A stretch of 60,000 nucleotides of DNA from positions 11,968,349 through 12,028,348 of the forward strand of contig NC_088318.1 of NCBI RefSeq assembly GCF_910592395.1, in the 5' to 3' direction. The stretch's first letter is position 1. Every line of letters begins with the position of its first letter. Under the pieces are notes generated by a model that was not told where the DNA came from, searched no databases, and saw only the letters and a program-made list of their open reading frames with translations. This document shows positions 46,501 to 59,103 of the stretch, piece after piece. Made by a program: the position numbers and the translations under genes. The DNA comes from Lineus longissimus (taxonomy: Eukaryota; Nemertea; Pilidiophora; Heteronemertea; Lineidae).

Positions 46501-49083
46501 CAAATACAAAGTATTGTCTATGGAGCTGATGCATCCTCGGTATATATCACCGAGAACAGGCCTCGTACAGAAACAATCAAATCAAGTAGCCTCCTGGTGT
46601 TCAACCCCATAAATGTACCAATAAATACTCCAGGCTTTTATCTGCGGCTATTTGGTGAATATTTATGTACGAATTCACCCCTGAACTTTTCATTAGTAAA
46701 ATGGTGTTTTAAATAAATTGTGTATCGTAAATTTCCAAGCAGAACTATCGTGAATGTTATTGCCTTTAAGGCTTAGTGCATTGTGTGAATGGTTGGGCAA
46801 AAGTGTGATGTTATAGATTGGTTGGTGGATGCACGACTCTGCCCCAAACGGGAGATTCCATCTGCTTGTCTGGTTGTCAGCGACGGCTCACGAGCCCAGA
46901 TTACCTGGTTTGATTTGGGAGTTTTCTCTCCCAGACTGGTAGCTTACCAGGGCTAGGGGCCAGTTTTCCTGTCATTTTACTGCATAAAGAACATATTTTA
47001 CAAAAAGACAGTGCACCACCCATCCTGAAACTCATTGCCTATACTCCCTTAAAACGTTGCCAGGATTGATTGGATGCAAAAACCTTGGTGCTCAAGATGG
47101 GCAACACCCCTTGGGGCTAGAAAGGGCCCCAGGGCACCATGCACCTGCTAAAACTCTTTACCGGAAACCCTTAGGAATAGAAATGTGATCTACAGTATCT
47201 CGTGGTGGCGAACATCAGGATTATCCTGACCAATAATCATAAAAAAATACGAATTAGGTGTAATTTGTCTCTTGGCAATAATATTGGCGTCTTTTTCTGT
47301 CAAGTGAGCGCAGTCATTTTGATATTAGACACTAATTACAATTGACATGTGACAAAGATAATTGTGCAACCATCTGACATAACTGTTGCATTTCAGCATA
47401 ATTAGATAAATATTAAATATTGAATGTGTCAGCTCAAAGTGGAAAAAACCTTAAAAGTTACTTGTGTATGCATTTTTAGCAATTTTTTGTGTTTTGAAAT
47501 GTTCAATTTGAATAAAGAGTGGGTTGATGAGACCAAGTTGTCTGTTGATCATGATGTTAGGTTCGGCCTATGTGCTGATTTCTTTGTAATAATCGTTGAG
47601 GCATCTTAGATAGGTGAAACTAGAGTATATCCTGGTCGGTGAAAAATACGAAAGATGATACACGATACTTGGACATCATATACACTGCATCATTGATTTG
47701 CGATTCTAAAACATGATGGCGTAATTCAATACGATACTTTAAGGATCTATTTACATATTAGTGTAAATACCGAAACGTCTTTATGAAAAGAATCGTCCAA
47801 TTGCAGTTCTTGCCGATGACATCTCAATGGGGATTTTCCCGATAATGAAAATATTTGAGTCTTGGTATGGACATTAGATGTTTCTCTAGAGATTCTGCAT
47901 TGAAATCGTATTGAATTACATTTCCAATTAAAAGTTTCTCTGATATTTTTCTCATGTACTTGTATTGATCTGATGGACTCTCTGCTCTTTCATAAATAAA
48001 GCCGGTGAAGGTTTTGTTCCCACAGGCACATAACACCGAATCAGACCATTCCCAGGCCTACTGACTAGTGTGTTCTATCAATTTTCGTGCATTGTGGCGG
48101 GTGGGCCGGGAGGCTGATTCGCCAACTTCAAGTGCCTGTGGTGTCCCAAAAGAAGCGAAAGTTGAGGTAGAAGCCTAAATGTTGCATTTTGCTGGCGGCT
48201 TTCTCAGCATTTGGCCTGTTCTAGATGGTTTGCTTGACCTTGGCAGTGTGTGTGCATGTGAAAAAACCCAGAGAAGAGAAAAATGTTTGAAAGGGTGAAG
48301 CCTGGCATTTGTCTCCAGTCTTAAGGCTGTTAATAGTGCCACCTGACATTGCTTCCAAGATATGGCCAGCTAAAATTATTTCATCATATCTCCTATTGAG
48401 ATATATATCAAGCTCTGTCTTAATAAAATAAAATGTAAACAAAGCAGTTGCCTTGAATTGGTCTAAAAACCACTTAAAACATCATTTGAAAGCACTTACA
48501 CCCTTCATTAAAATTTCATATAAGGATTTTGAAAATCAAGTCTGGTCTGCCCATCAAGGAAAACTCAACTTCAGACAATTCTAACGAGTTTCCTCCATAA
48601 TCTGAGTTGAGATTTCAAATGAAATGTATCTACTGACAGTTTAATGGATGAATAGCGCACCGGGATTCACTGAGAGATGATAACTTCGTTATCTCTCTTC
48701 ATCTCGACAGATTTGTACTACTATCGTTACAAGTGTACAGACTCTTGTTTCATTGATCTGAGGTCAGGGACTGATTTTCAAGAAAAGGGAGATAGTATGC
48801 ACAAGGGTTGTCTGATGCCGTTTGCAATGTTCAATATGGGGAAATGATTGGCTATACCACCTTATCTGATGGTCACAAGGCCATGATCCAACTTGTTCTT
48901 TGTCATGTGTCAGTTCATAGGAATCTTTGTCTCAGATCGGTAAATCTATAGTAAAAGTTGTTGCTGTATTTTAAGATCGTCGCCCACTGGTGGTGGAACT
49001 CTGTTGTGGGGAAACAAAATGGCCGAGTCTTGGGGTCAGAGAGAAAAGAAAGTGATCAGTGAACTCTTCAAACAGCATGTACA
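46501..49083. other. No gene seen
   Basis: Short frames only. A small hairpin, gagagatgataac…gttatctctc, lies at 48672-48697. Confidence 0.4.
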
Positions 49084-49195
49084 GCATTGTATGCACACAG
49101 TGGCATTGCATGCACAGTGGCGTTGTATGCACAGTTGCATTGCATGCATAGTCATAGTGGCGTTGTATGCACAGTTGCATTGTATACACAGTGTG
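49084..49195 (+). repeat. 17-bp tandem repeat (GTATGCACAGTTGCATT type)
   Basis: About six units of roughly 17 bases (gcattgcatgcacagtg, gcgttgtatgcacagtt) alternate as 34-base dimers, with one unit lengthened by an extra catagt. The two overlapping frames here are repeat by-products. Confidence 0.8.
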
Positions 49196-50249
49196 GCTTT
49201 GGTCAGCATTTTCTATTCAGTACTTGTGAAATCGGATGGTGCAACATCATGCATAGTATTTGCGAGACTCTGTTACAGAGGTATGAAATAACAGAGGATG
49301 TCCTCATTAGTCAAATTGTCGGTAAAATGCATCAACGCTTATCAATATTAATATTCTGGGTATTTTTGGTGTCTCATTGTAATAGTATCAATGATATACT
49401 CTAGTTTCAACCATCTAAGACTGTTTCTAAATGTTCAAGAAACCGGAGGTGTTATGTGCGTTGTCGTTTGATGTCGTCCAAAATGATAAATTTGGATAAA
49501 CCAAAGTTGTCCAATGGTCATGCCCAATTGTCATACCTTTGTGTTTATTTCATAGTAATTAATAAAGCAATCTTACTCTTAGATCAGTGAAAGCAGAGTA
49601 ATCGCTATAATTGTCATAATGCCATATTTTCATTTCATAGTGGTAAGTCTCATAATGCCTTCCAAGTATTGTATTGGACCTAATGGATTGATATCCTGTG
49701 GCCGGAAACTCTAATTACCATATGACTGGTCTAGATGGGTTAATGAATCTAATCAATCAATACCTGTCCACCCTCTGAGTGAGTGGTCATTACCAATTAA
49801 GTGTTTGATTGGTGTTGGTTGTGGTCGCGAGGTCACTAGTGGTATTGACATCTAAACATCCTGGCTCATCAGTTGTCAACCGTAGCTGTTGCATAAGGCA
49901 ATATACATTACACTGCAGCTTCTATTTGGAACCGGTTATAGCTTTGAAGAGAACCTTTGACTTCAGTTTATTCTCAACCATAGCTGTAGGACTGACAACT
50001 GAATATTCGGCGGAAATTTTTCACATTGTCCTGTTGGAGCCATTTTACACTTTGGCTCAATAGAAATGCTTTTAAATGATGCTAAAATCATCAATTCACC
50101 CAGAAATTGATGAGAAGATCTTCAAAATAATGGAACCATTGAAAGAACAGTAAACGCTAGCACTGAAATCTTCATCAGATTGAACTAATATGTGGGAATA
50201 TTTTCTATATCCAGGACAACTTCACCAACAGGGTTCATTGTCCTCAATC
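49196..50249. other. No gene seen
   Basis: A near-juxtaposed acceptor and donor, tttcatttcatag|tg|gtaagt, lies at about 49640-49648, weaker than the two called sites because two bases separate them. Confidence 0.35.
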
Positions 50250-50475
50250 CAGTCTCTAATTACTCCCTCATCCCAATCAATGAGCATCCCTTGTTAATTA
50301 TTAGTACTTTGAATGAATTAGTGGGTACATTATCCACGGGCAGAATGACCATAAAATAAAGGAAATAATTATCGCGGATGCTATTTGATGTGTTGTCATA
50401 AAAGAGTGATTCGGCCTCCGGGGACACGTTAAAACGCGCACTAATTAAAACCAATCGCGTAATGGATAATGTACA
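50250..50475. promoter_or_regulatory. TAATTA-rich candidate enhancer 1
   Basis: taatta occurs at 50258, 50295, 50366 and 50442, with gaatgaattag, gaccataaaataaagg and ccaatcgcgtaatgg between. Four homeodomain palindromes in 190 bases exceeds what AT-richness alone predicts (about one per kilobase). Function is inferred. Confidence 0.3.
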
Positions 50476-51122
50476 CACACTCCTGGGGATGACGGCCATT
50501 GATCTGGATATCAATGGTATGTTTTACTCTGGTGTTGTGCTGGGGGATGGACCCCATATCCCCCATTAAGTGCCTTGCAATTTTGGATACAATAAAGTAA
50601 TACGTCTGGGGGTAAAACAAGTGGGTAAGTTTTTTTGGTGATATATGATTACTACTAGGAGACACAAAAAAGTTTGTATACTTTTGATCTTGAAAAACTA
50701 CCAACATATAAATTTGGTTTTTACCAAATTTCTGCCTCATTAATAGCTGACTACAGAGATCTACACATTTGGTTTCTAGTTAGTTTGATCCCTTACCTGC
50801 AATTAATTTTCAGTTTTCAGTTTTGTTTTAAGTTACTAGTTAATATATATAAACAATTTCGGTATAAAGATATTTGAAAGGACAGAAGCCTTTTATTTTC
50901 GGCAACCACCACGCATCTCGTTGAAAACGTCATTGGAGCATTTCAAAAATAGTGTCAGTAGATTGAGGATGGTAGATCCTTCATACAGGAGAGGTGAAAA
51001 TTGTAGTAGCGAACTTGACAAAACTCTTAACATCTGCCACAGAGAATGAGAGGTTGTGGCTTGCTCAAGCCGTTTCAATTTGCCTGAAAGAGCCAAGCGC
51101 AGCACAGTGTGTGCACTCAGAC
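50476..51122. other. No gene seen
   Basis: Single-copy sequence. The 99-codon - frame at 50441-50740 shows no motif. Confidence 0.4.
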
Positions 51123-51238
51123 GGTGATATGAATAATGACTAGCAAATGCTTTTATCTAAAACTCCATGTACATTTACACTAGGCCTTTCTGTACAAAAT
51201 TGAAGTAAAAGCATTTGCTAGTCTTTATTCATATCACC
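51123..51238. mobile_element. Near-perfect 33-bp-arm hairpin (MITE or small-RNA precursor)
   Basis: The left arm begins ggtgatatgaataa (51123) and ends aaatgctttta. The right arm is its inverse with one mismatch, ending atatcacc at 51238. The loop is about 50 bases. No target duplication is evident. It could be a MITE or a hairpin RNA locus. Confidence 0.6.
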
Positions 51239-51438
51239 CAATGTTTCTGTATTAGACTTGGGATTGTGAAATGCTTTCACTCAGAAAGTACATGTATACA
51301 GTACTGTACAATTTGTAATTGAATTTGAATATTTCCAATTGCCTGAAAACGTACTGAATATGAATTTCAATATTGCCATTGTGTAAACAGATACACAAAT
51401 ACTATAAAAACCAAGTTTGAGCATATTTGCATGATTTA

Positions 51439-51530
51439 AAACTGCACCACGGCATTGTGTATAACTGCATTTTTCTTTTCCCTGAGCCACAAAGGGACAA
51501 GCGAGTACAAATGGTGTATCACTTTAAATG
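51439..51530 (+). repeat. Family D dispersed repeat, copy 2
   Basis: actgcaccacggcattgtgt with ataactgcattt and cctgagccac matches 20522-20601. Confidence 0.55.
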
Positions 51531-52384
51531 GTTCTCCCCAAAGCAAAGTCATGATTAGGATGCTGATAGGTTCAAATTTTGAGTATATTTCGATAATTGA
51601 CCTGGCTGCACCTAACCAGTACCAGTATAGATATTACATGGTGATTAGTTTTCATAATACTGGCATAAGTTATTCTGAGTTCAAAGTCAAAGCTTTTTTG
51701 TATGGGTCTATCTTTTGAATATTCATAAGGACAAGTCAATTACGTAGGCCTAGTAAAAAGGTTTTTCATTGATTCTAGCACCTGGGAACCTCGATCAGTT
51801 GTGGGCCTGTTTTGATTACCCCCAATGAGTTAAGCTCTTTTATTCCATTACATCGGGCATTGTTTTGTGGCAAAGCTGTACAGTCTGTTATTTCCATGTG
51901 GCCTCTTGGGGGAACGGGTTCATTTTGACATGTTGGATGACTCCTGGCTATATGCAGCATGTGGGAGGTGAGTTGCCGACATTTCCTAGGTCTGTCTGTT
52001 TTGATCTTCGCCATTTTGACACGTGAGGCTTTCGGTTTTGTAGACTTTTCCGTCAAACTAGTGATCATTGATCCTTATCGTTGCATTGAATATAACATGC
52101 CTCTTCGATAAAACTGCTTTACAAGCTTTACAAGCCCTAATCACCCTCATGACCAAAAAAAATGTCATGATTTGACCAGATCAGCGGCGACGTTTATGGA
52201 TGTATGGTTGAATGCATTTCAACGACATAGGAGATATAATGCAGGATGGTGAGAATTCCCCTATGGCAGCAGTGCAAACTCAGTGCAATGTAAACTAAAG
52301 TACGCCATCTATCTGTACATTTTAGATGAACAAATTCTTTCTAATCATCCATGCATCGCCTATTCAATTCATTTCCAAACCGTT
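51531..52384. other. No gene seen
   Basis: Short frames only, none recognisable. Confidence 0.4.
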
Positions 52385-52560
52385 AAAGAGCTAATTAAAG
52401 CAATTAGCTGATGAACTAATTAACACAAGTAATGATTACACATGTACATCACACAGAATATCACAAGTTAATGACACGTTGCCATGGGAACTAATGTTTT
52501 TGTGTCATAAAGAGATAATGCCATAAATGGACGAGCGTTTGATGGCGCACTTTAAGCGAA
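52385..52560. promoter_or_regulatory. TAATTA-rich candidate enhancer 2
   Basis: taatta at 52392 and 52418, caattag, taatgatta, and gccataaatgg (Hox-like) lie within 150 bases. The low-complexity AT background is a caveat. Confidence 0.28.
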
Positions 52561-54939
52561 TGGATGATATAATCAAAGAGGAACGATCGTCCTAATCATC
52601 CATCTTGACATTTGACGATCAAGGACGCGTTTCTTCCAGCGGAAATGTTTATCATGAGATTCTCTTTGGATTTTCACTTTGGGCATTTTTTGTGGGACCC
52701 TCTTTATGTCTTTGAGCACTGATGACCTTCACTCTCTGTGCAGAGGTGATAGTTGATCTTCCTTACGAGAATAGATGTACATCATTTCCAATGATAAAGT
52801 GGAACTCAGTCAGAAAATTGCCCTGGTCAAATTTACGAAAAGATAGTGGTGTTGCACCGCACTAGATGATCCATTAGGGTAGACCCAACCAATGCTCTTT
52901 CAATGTGTCAACTATGACACACCAGCTTCCCAGGGCTATATGTAACATTACTATCTGTGTTCACACTATCATAGTTTTGTGACAAGTGGTCAGCAAAGTA
53001 CCTTTTGCCAGGTGTATCTGAAAAACGCTTCACTCGACAGCTCCCCTGAATTGTTCTCATTCTACGCCATAGAGACTATTTCACGAAGTCATCAAGATCA
53101 GCTGTTCAGACTTCTTGACTTGCTCTGCAGTTGATAATTTCATCAACGTTTGATGAAGTGCTCTCTAAATGAGAAAAACCGCTCGATCGATTTGATGTGA
53201 CTGGCGATCATCATCAATATTAGTGTGCTAAGCTTGATAGAAATTCTATTGGGTCAAGTTCACTATTTGGAAAGAAACAATTGGCAGAAATCTGGCCAAA
53301 ATGTGTCAACAAAGAACACAAGATGGCGCCTTTACCGCAGGTCGTAATCCAGGACTCAGTATCACTAGTACTTTAACAGATGTAGAATGACATTTTTTGG
53401 TACTAACAACTTAACTTTCATTCCTACTTCATTATTTCGAACCAATTCGGTTTTTATCTACCACTTCATATTTTTTCAGGAAAATGATGTAAAATCGGTG
53501 GATCTTGCATTAACCCTTGACTCTTTCATGAGCTGTGGCCATATGGCCAATGAGGTAATAATTGCGATGATTTTTTAGTTGGTATATAGGTCAAACTACA
53601 GTCCTATCTCCTTTGAATTTCCTAATGAGGTGGCCGGTGCATTTTGTATGGAAATTGGTGAATGTTGTATGCATTTTGAATGGATAGTCTGTGCATTTTG
53701 TATGGTTTTTCTGTACTATTTGTACTCAAAAATATACATTTTGTATTGGAAACTGGGAGTCAAATGTGAGATAGACTGTAGTTAGGCATGGGTCAAGGGT
53801 CGTAGAAGCAGTAGGTTGCATCCCATTGGTAACTTTTGCGTCCTTTTTTATCTCGGGTGTTGGACCAATATTTAGGTGATGGTTTTTCTTCTCTTACGTT
53901 ATCACGCATGGAAATATGGCCCATGGTAATTCATGACCAGCTTTGATACAGGGTGTCCCGAATAAGCCATCTGCAGACAGTTTTCAGTGTTCAATTTTAA
54001 TTTTTTTGATACACACTGTATTTGGGAGTTTTGGGAGTCAAAATGACCTGAAGCTTATTGATTTCATGGACTTCTCAAACAAATTTCTAGTATTGTTCAA
54101 CTGTCGCCGTGCTGCATCATAAAACTCCGCCAGGGATACTGTATGTCCCCTGCCTCTTTGGCCATTTGATCCTGGCAAATTGCTGGCAGTCATACTACCA
54201 GCAGTCAACCAAAACACGAAAAATGATACTACCATTGAAAAGTTTTCCATATTAGCCTTTCTCTAAACGTGATATCATATTGCAAATTTCTCCAAACAAT
54301 GCAAGCACTGCGTAGGAAACCTTCAACCCTAATTTCAGCACGCGTGCGAGTTTTTTTTATATCCATTGAAATTACCCCTACTGTGGCTTGGGGGTGGATT
54401 TGGACTAGCCGTTGGCCCAAAAAAATCCCATTTAACCGTGAATCATTTTGTTCGAAAAACATTTCAAATGACACACTATACCTGTGGAGTGGGTCCTGAA
54501 TGATTTGTTCAGTTCATGATTATTATAATATTTTGTTACAGAAGTTTTTTTCGTGCCGTGGGGTTTGCACAATGGAGTCATTTTGTTAGCACGATGGTGT
54601 TTTTAGCTGCTTTGTTTTGTCAATTTCAGCACAGAAACTGCTCATCTTACAGTTTTTTCCTTCTTTGAAATTGAATTAAATTGTTTAAGTTGACCTATGG
54701 ATGAAACTGAGTTGCCATTTGAATAGAAAATTCACGCTGTAATTCAAATCTGTAAATTGTTTGATAAATATATTTTAAAGCATTTTAAACCTCCCTCTGC
54801 ACACTCACACAATCTATGTTTTCTGATATCACCCCTGGAAAAAAAAATTTTGAAGAAAATTTATCAGATTATGAAAGATTGAATTGATGTTTACATGTTG
54901 AAAAATAGAGTGAAATCTCATTGTAAACGCATCATTCTC
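52561..54939. other. No gene seen
   Basis: Short frames only. A tgtatg-rich patch at 53645-53705 (gcattttgtatgg repeats) is a loose repeat of about 50 bases. Confidence 0.4.
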
Positions 54940-55110
54940 GATGATAAATGAAACGCTACTTAATAATAAAAGGAAAGTTTTAATGGTTACAAATTCTGCA
55001 CTCGTAATTAACAGAATTTAATAACTTCTCTTGATTAATGAGAGAGTAATCGCATATTTGAATCGAGCAATGATTTACTAATTGTAAAATACGTGTAATT
55101 TCATTGATGT
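54940..55110. promoter_or_regulatory. Homeodomain-core cluster, candidate enhancer 3
   Basis: gtaattaac, gattaatg, gtaatcg, ctaattg and several aataat cores lie in 170 bases. A further taattaa-type cluster lies at 55361-55395. Confidence 0.25.
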
Positions 55111-55639
55111 GTCAAGTAGAATGGGCGACGATCCATCACCGTTGAATTCTGGGTAATGTCTATTCGAGTCGGACGTTTAATGTGGTCGGAGTTGGGGATA
55201 ATGACATGATAAAAAGTCATGAGTCACAGGGTCCATCTTGGAAACAATTGAAAAATTTCTAACTCCAATTTTGATGATTTGGATGCCGGAATCAATTTAC
55301 CATAACCTCAATCACTGTCTGATTTAAACGAATTATAAAACATGCTAGGCAAACATGAGTTGAAATTAATCAAATTAACTGGAATTAATTTGAAATTTTC
55401 AAAATTTCATATGGATGGAAAGAGGTTATTTAGATGAATTTGAATATAACCTTGTCACCCTTGAGCCATGGCCTCGGGACGGAACATCTCGAAATTAGTT
55501 TGTATGCAAACAGGATGGGTTCGAGACATTTTCAAATGTTGTTTTCATGTTCAGGGCAAAGAGGAAAATCTAGTTGGTTTGAGATTTGGGTTCAATTAAT
55601 TCTCGATGCATATAAATTCAGTAGATGCTCACTGTTTGG
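55111..55639. other. No gene seen
   Basis: An 84-codon + frame (55434-55688) overlaps the start of a repeat and has no motif. Confidence 0.4.
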
Positions 55640-55795
55640 GACATCCCTGGAATTGAAAAATGTTGTCCTTAACCGAGGGTTGTCCTGATTAGAGATATCA
55701 AACCAAATGAAAACCAATTTGGGACCAAAACTAGCATCCTTAACGAAGAGGGCGCCCTTAATAGAGAGGTGTCCACTAACAGAGTTTCCAATATG
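55640..55795 (-). mobile_element. Family B element, copy 3
   Basis: Read on the - strand it gives gtggacacctctctattaag, ggtcccaaattgg and ctctaatcaggac, in the same order as copy 2. The 5' end (ttggaaactctgttagtgg) matches the family start. Confidence 0.55.
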
Positions 55796-56929
55796 ACGAC
55801 AAAGGATTCCAAGAAAGATTCGGACGCGGACAAAGTCATGAATAACCGAGACTTAATGATAATCTTTGTGCTGATTTAATTGTATCTTTGATCAATGATT
55901 GGAATAGGGTGATTATGATGTTAGTGGTTCTGTGAATGGGCTGATCGGGGTGGCGTATTGATGGCCGGGTGTCAGGCGATGACACTCACTCATGTCGCAC
56001 AGATAACTTGATTGACCCCAAAGAGATTAGTCTGTTTTCTTCGGATTGGCAGATTTTCAAATGGAATTGTTGTGTGCATTCCCTGATTTCCAGATGGATT
56101 TGTGATGGCAGTTTACCAAACAGTTGTTGAAAAGAAATCACAATGGTATATTACTACAGTACTATCTTCTGTGGTGTCATATTTGGCAATGGCATAAACA
56201 TAATGCATTGCGACATGCATCCTAGTGCATTGCATCATGAGAACAGTATTTTAGTCTATGGAAGTGGGTATAATAACGCGACCGACATGTCTGCTAGTCA
56301 ATCCTGGTGAGGTGGTTAGCATCCGAAGATTTAAATGAAGTAAAGACTCTGGGACGTCAAACGACGTTGGGAAAGATTGCTTCAAAATCCCTTGGAAACT
56401 GAAAATCGAACTTTGTTTTGTTTTGCATTAAATTCCAGTCAAACCGCCCCCTGTTGTCTGCTGCTAAGGGAGGTTCCACTGTACTCTGAGTGTCCCATCT
56501 CTTTCACTGGTACATCATCGCTCTGAAACCTGTGACCCTGAGAAAATGACACGCTAATGATAAATGATGTGATGTATGATTCAACAAGACACCATTACCA
56601 AGATGCCTCACCATGATTCAGTCATCACCTCCTAAAAGACTTGATCTTCAATATAACCGCGCAATTATTTTCATATTGGCGTAAATCACTCTTCAGCGTG
56701 ATTCACAGTCATTCATCGATGTTGTGGTGTCATGTGCTGGAGAACAGGGATGAGACTTTCAGTAATGATATGATGATTTTGAGTAAATCTGCAGCAAATC
56801 TGTCATGTAAGTCAACAGGGGTTGTCTACTGAAGTTTTCAAACTGAAGTTCAGGGTATCAGTGGTATCAGTCTAATGTTGACCGAGCCATGCCCTGTGAC
56901 ACAATTAGTCCCATAAATTTAATGGAACA
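55796..56929. other. No gene; family B fragment and tRNA-like piece
   Basis: On the - strand 56486-56446 reads acagtggaacctcccttagc, a family B end (copy 4). A tRNA-like ggtggttagcatccgaag occurs at about 56311. No coding evidence. Confidence 0.4.
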
Positions 56930-57285
56930 ATGCTGCCCCCCTCCCTCAACCAACATCCGTTATACAGCCCGGACTCTATTGTGAACATGCCCATCCCCGG
57001 ATACCACAGAAAGATATATTGATTGTAAATATTTATGAAAAAAGGCATAAAGGGGTCCCAAACCAGAGATCTAGATCCAACTGCCCCCCTCTCCCCAACC
57101 AAAATCCTAAATACAGCATGGATTCTATTGTGAAAATGCCCATCACCCATGCAGATACCACAGATATAATATCTTGGCAAAAAAAGGCATAATGGGGTCC
57201 CCCAACCAGAGAGACCACTTCCTTCTCCTCCGATCAGAATCCTATATACAGCCCAGATGGTCTTGTGAACATGCCAAGTCTCATG
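56930..57285 (+). repeat. 149/135-bp tandem repeat, about 2.5 copies
   Basis: atacagc starts at 56962, 57111 and 57246. Units share ctattgtgaa(c/a)atgcccatc, gataccacaga and aaaggcataa(a/t)ggggtcc. On the - strand two overlapping frames (56905-57218) show the same period and are repeat by-products. Confidence 0.85.
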
Positions 57286-58872
57286 TCACAGAACTCCTCC
57301 TCGTCATATTCCACAGTTCTCCCTGGACAAGTCTCTTGATCTATTGATCAGCCTCATCTCTAAGTAAGCGTATAAAAACATGATATCGCCAGCATTGCGT
57401 TGCAGGAGATGGAGATCGGTACTCACAGGTCAAGGAGGATTAATTGCATCGTTTGTTTCTCAATCGTTTGTTGTTATTCTAATCACTGCAGAGTTTTGTT
57501 CCATCCGAAAATGTTTGATCACGGAAGATTTTTCATGAGTTTTGACTTGAAATTGAAAGCAACTTAAGTTCATTTCATGAACATTTGGCATTCCATTGAA
57601 AAAAGCCAGCTGAAATTTTTTTTCAGTTGTACGCTTTCAAAAAAGGCCTGTTCTTAGTGATGTAGATCTTGGTGATTCTGGCAAAGCGATTATATTTCGA
57701 TGCTCGCATCTTTGAAGTTTCAGATGAAACCTACCTACCATCATTTTCAATTGCTAGGTTTCTGTTTGAAATCACCAAACTTTCGATTGTCATTTTCTTT
57801 TGAAATGAACTGTAGTTAACCCTTTCTAGGTTGTAAATATAAAGTTTTGTAAGAATATTAAAGGATAAGCAGCTTGGTAAAGTCTTACTCAAAAAATTTG
57901 ATGAGACAGCACCCTCTGATGTATCACCTGTGATAATAACACTTCCTTGTTTCTTTTCCTCTTCAATTTCGTAATCTTGATTTATCTCACGGTTCGCACT
58001 TTAAACTATTACTCAAAGAAACATACAAACGTATGGGTTAAAAAAATGAATAAGACTTTAAGAAAACTCTAAGAGAATTTTTCCGTGTTTTACTTCACAA
58101 TGATTTGTGGAACCCCGTCGATTGTCTCAATATCGTCTCTCCAGATACGGTTATTATCCGCAATTTAGCGTAACAAGAACGACAATCAGCAACTCAAAAA
58201 GGCGCTACAACAAAGCTTTGTACTCTGAGATAAGAAGAAAAGAAACTATGATTCACAAAGGCCTCTTTAGGACTCGTCTAATTAGCGCCAATCATGGCAT
58301 CAGACATTGTGCAAGCAAATTAAATATGAGAAAAAGTGGTCGCAAGTGGCAGTGAAAGAACCCGTTTTTAAAAAGTAGACCGTTTTGAGAATTGCTGAAT
58401 TGTGCGTTTGTAAATGGTGAATACATTATGAGGTTTATCTTTACGATATCAAAGGGTGATTTCATTTCTGTTTGGTCAGAATGAGCGCAATGTGGATATT
58501 GAGGAGCTGGAGCTTTTCATTTGCTATTGAGGGACGGGGCTTCATCATCTTTGACCAACTTGAACCTTGAAAACGGCTCTTTTTTCACATATCATACAAC
58601 TTTAAAAACATTGACGTTGATATTGACAGCTTTGCAATCAAGACATGTCTCAGCGTTAAATATCGGCACAAAATCGGAACCAATTTGTGACAGCAATATT
58701 TTAAAGGTGATTACTTCGCAGACAGTTTTCCAATCATTCATTTCAACATCATTATGAACCAGATTGAATCTAGTCAAAGTGAATGTGTTTTCAGTCACGG
58801 GAGATGTGAATTACAGTTCTGGCCACAAGTAACCAACCTCTTTTCTTGTGCTACAATTTTGCTCAATTCCTC
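57286..58872. other. No gene seen
   Basis: An 82-codon basic + frame at 58107-58355 (Arg/Lys/Tyr-rich) begins at a GTG, not an ATG, and I recognise no family. Confidence 0.35.
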
Positions 58873-59103
58873 AGGTGCCCCACGCAAACAAATGATTTTT
58901 GTTGCGGAGATGAGTGATAAACAGATTGCTCATCTGCAGGTAATACCAGTAACTGCTTTGTTTGATATCAATTCAAGGTTGCAACGTACAGCAATGTTCG
59001 TCACAGGTTCAAGAAATCATCATCGCAAACAAGAAATTTTTTGTTGTGTGCGATCATTATTGCAGGTTGTAGCAACAAAAGTCGCTCATTTGTGGCGTAC
59101 TTT
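58873..59103 (+). mobile_element. Family A palindromic MITE, copy 11 (complete)
   Basis: The left end aggtgccccacgcaaacaaa, with tgatttttgttgc, is inverted at the right end (gcaacaaaagtcgctcattt with gtggcgtacttt, ending at 59103). The interior repeats family pieces (cgcaaacaagaaattttttg). It is about 231 bp. The 128-codon frame overlapping it is not a gene. Confidence 0.6.

Noticed and set aside
50780-50800. Recursive splice site on the - strand (attgcag|gtaagg)
   Set aside because: The upstream - strand sequence is purine-rich with no pyrimidine tract.
58107-58355. Basic 82-codon frame vaguely like a small ribosomal protein
   Set aside because: It starts at GTG, shows no alignment beyond a few Lys/Arg residues, and has no splice signals.
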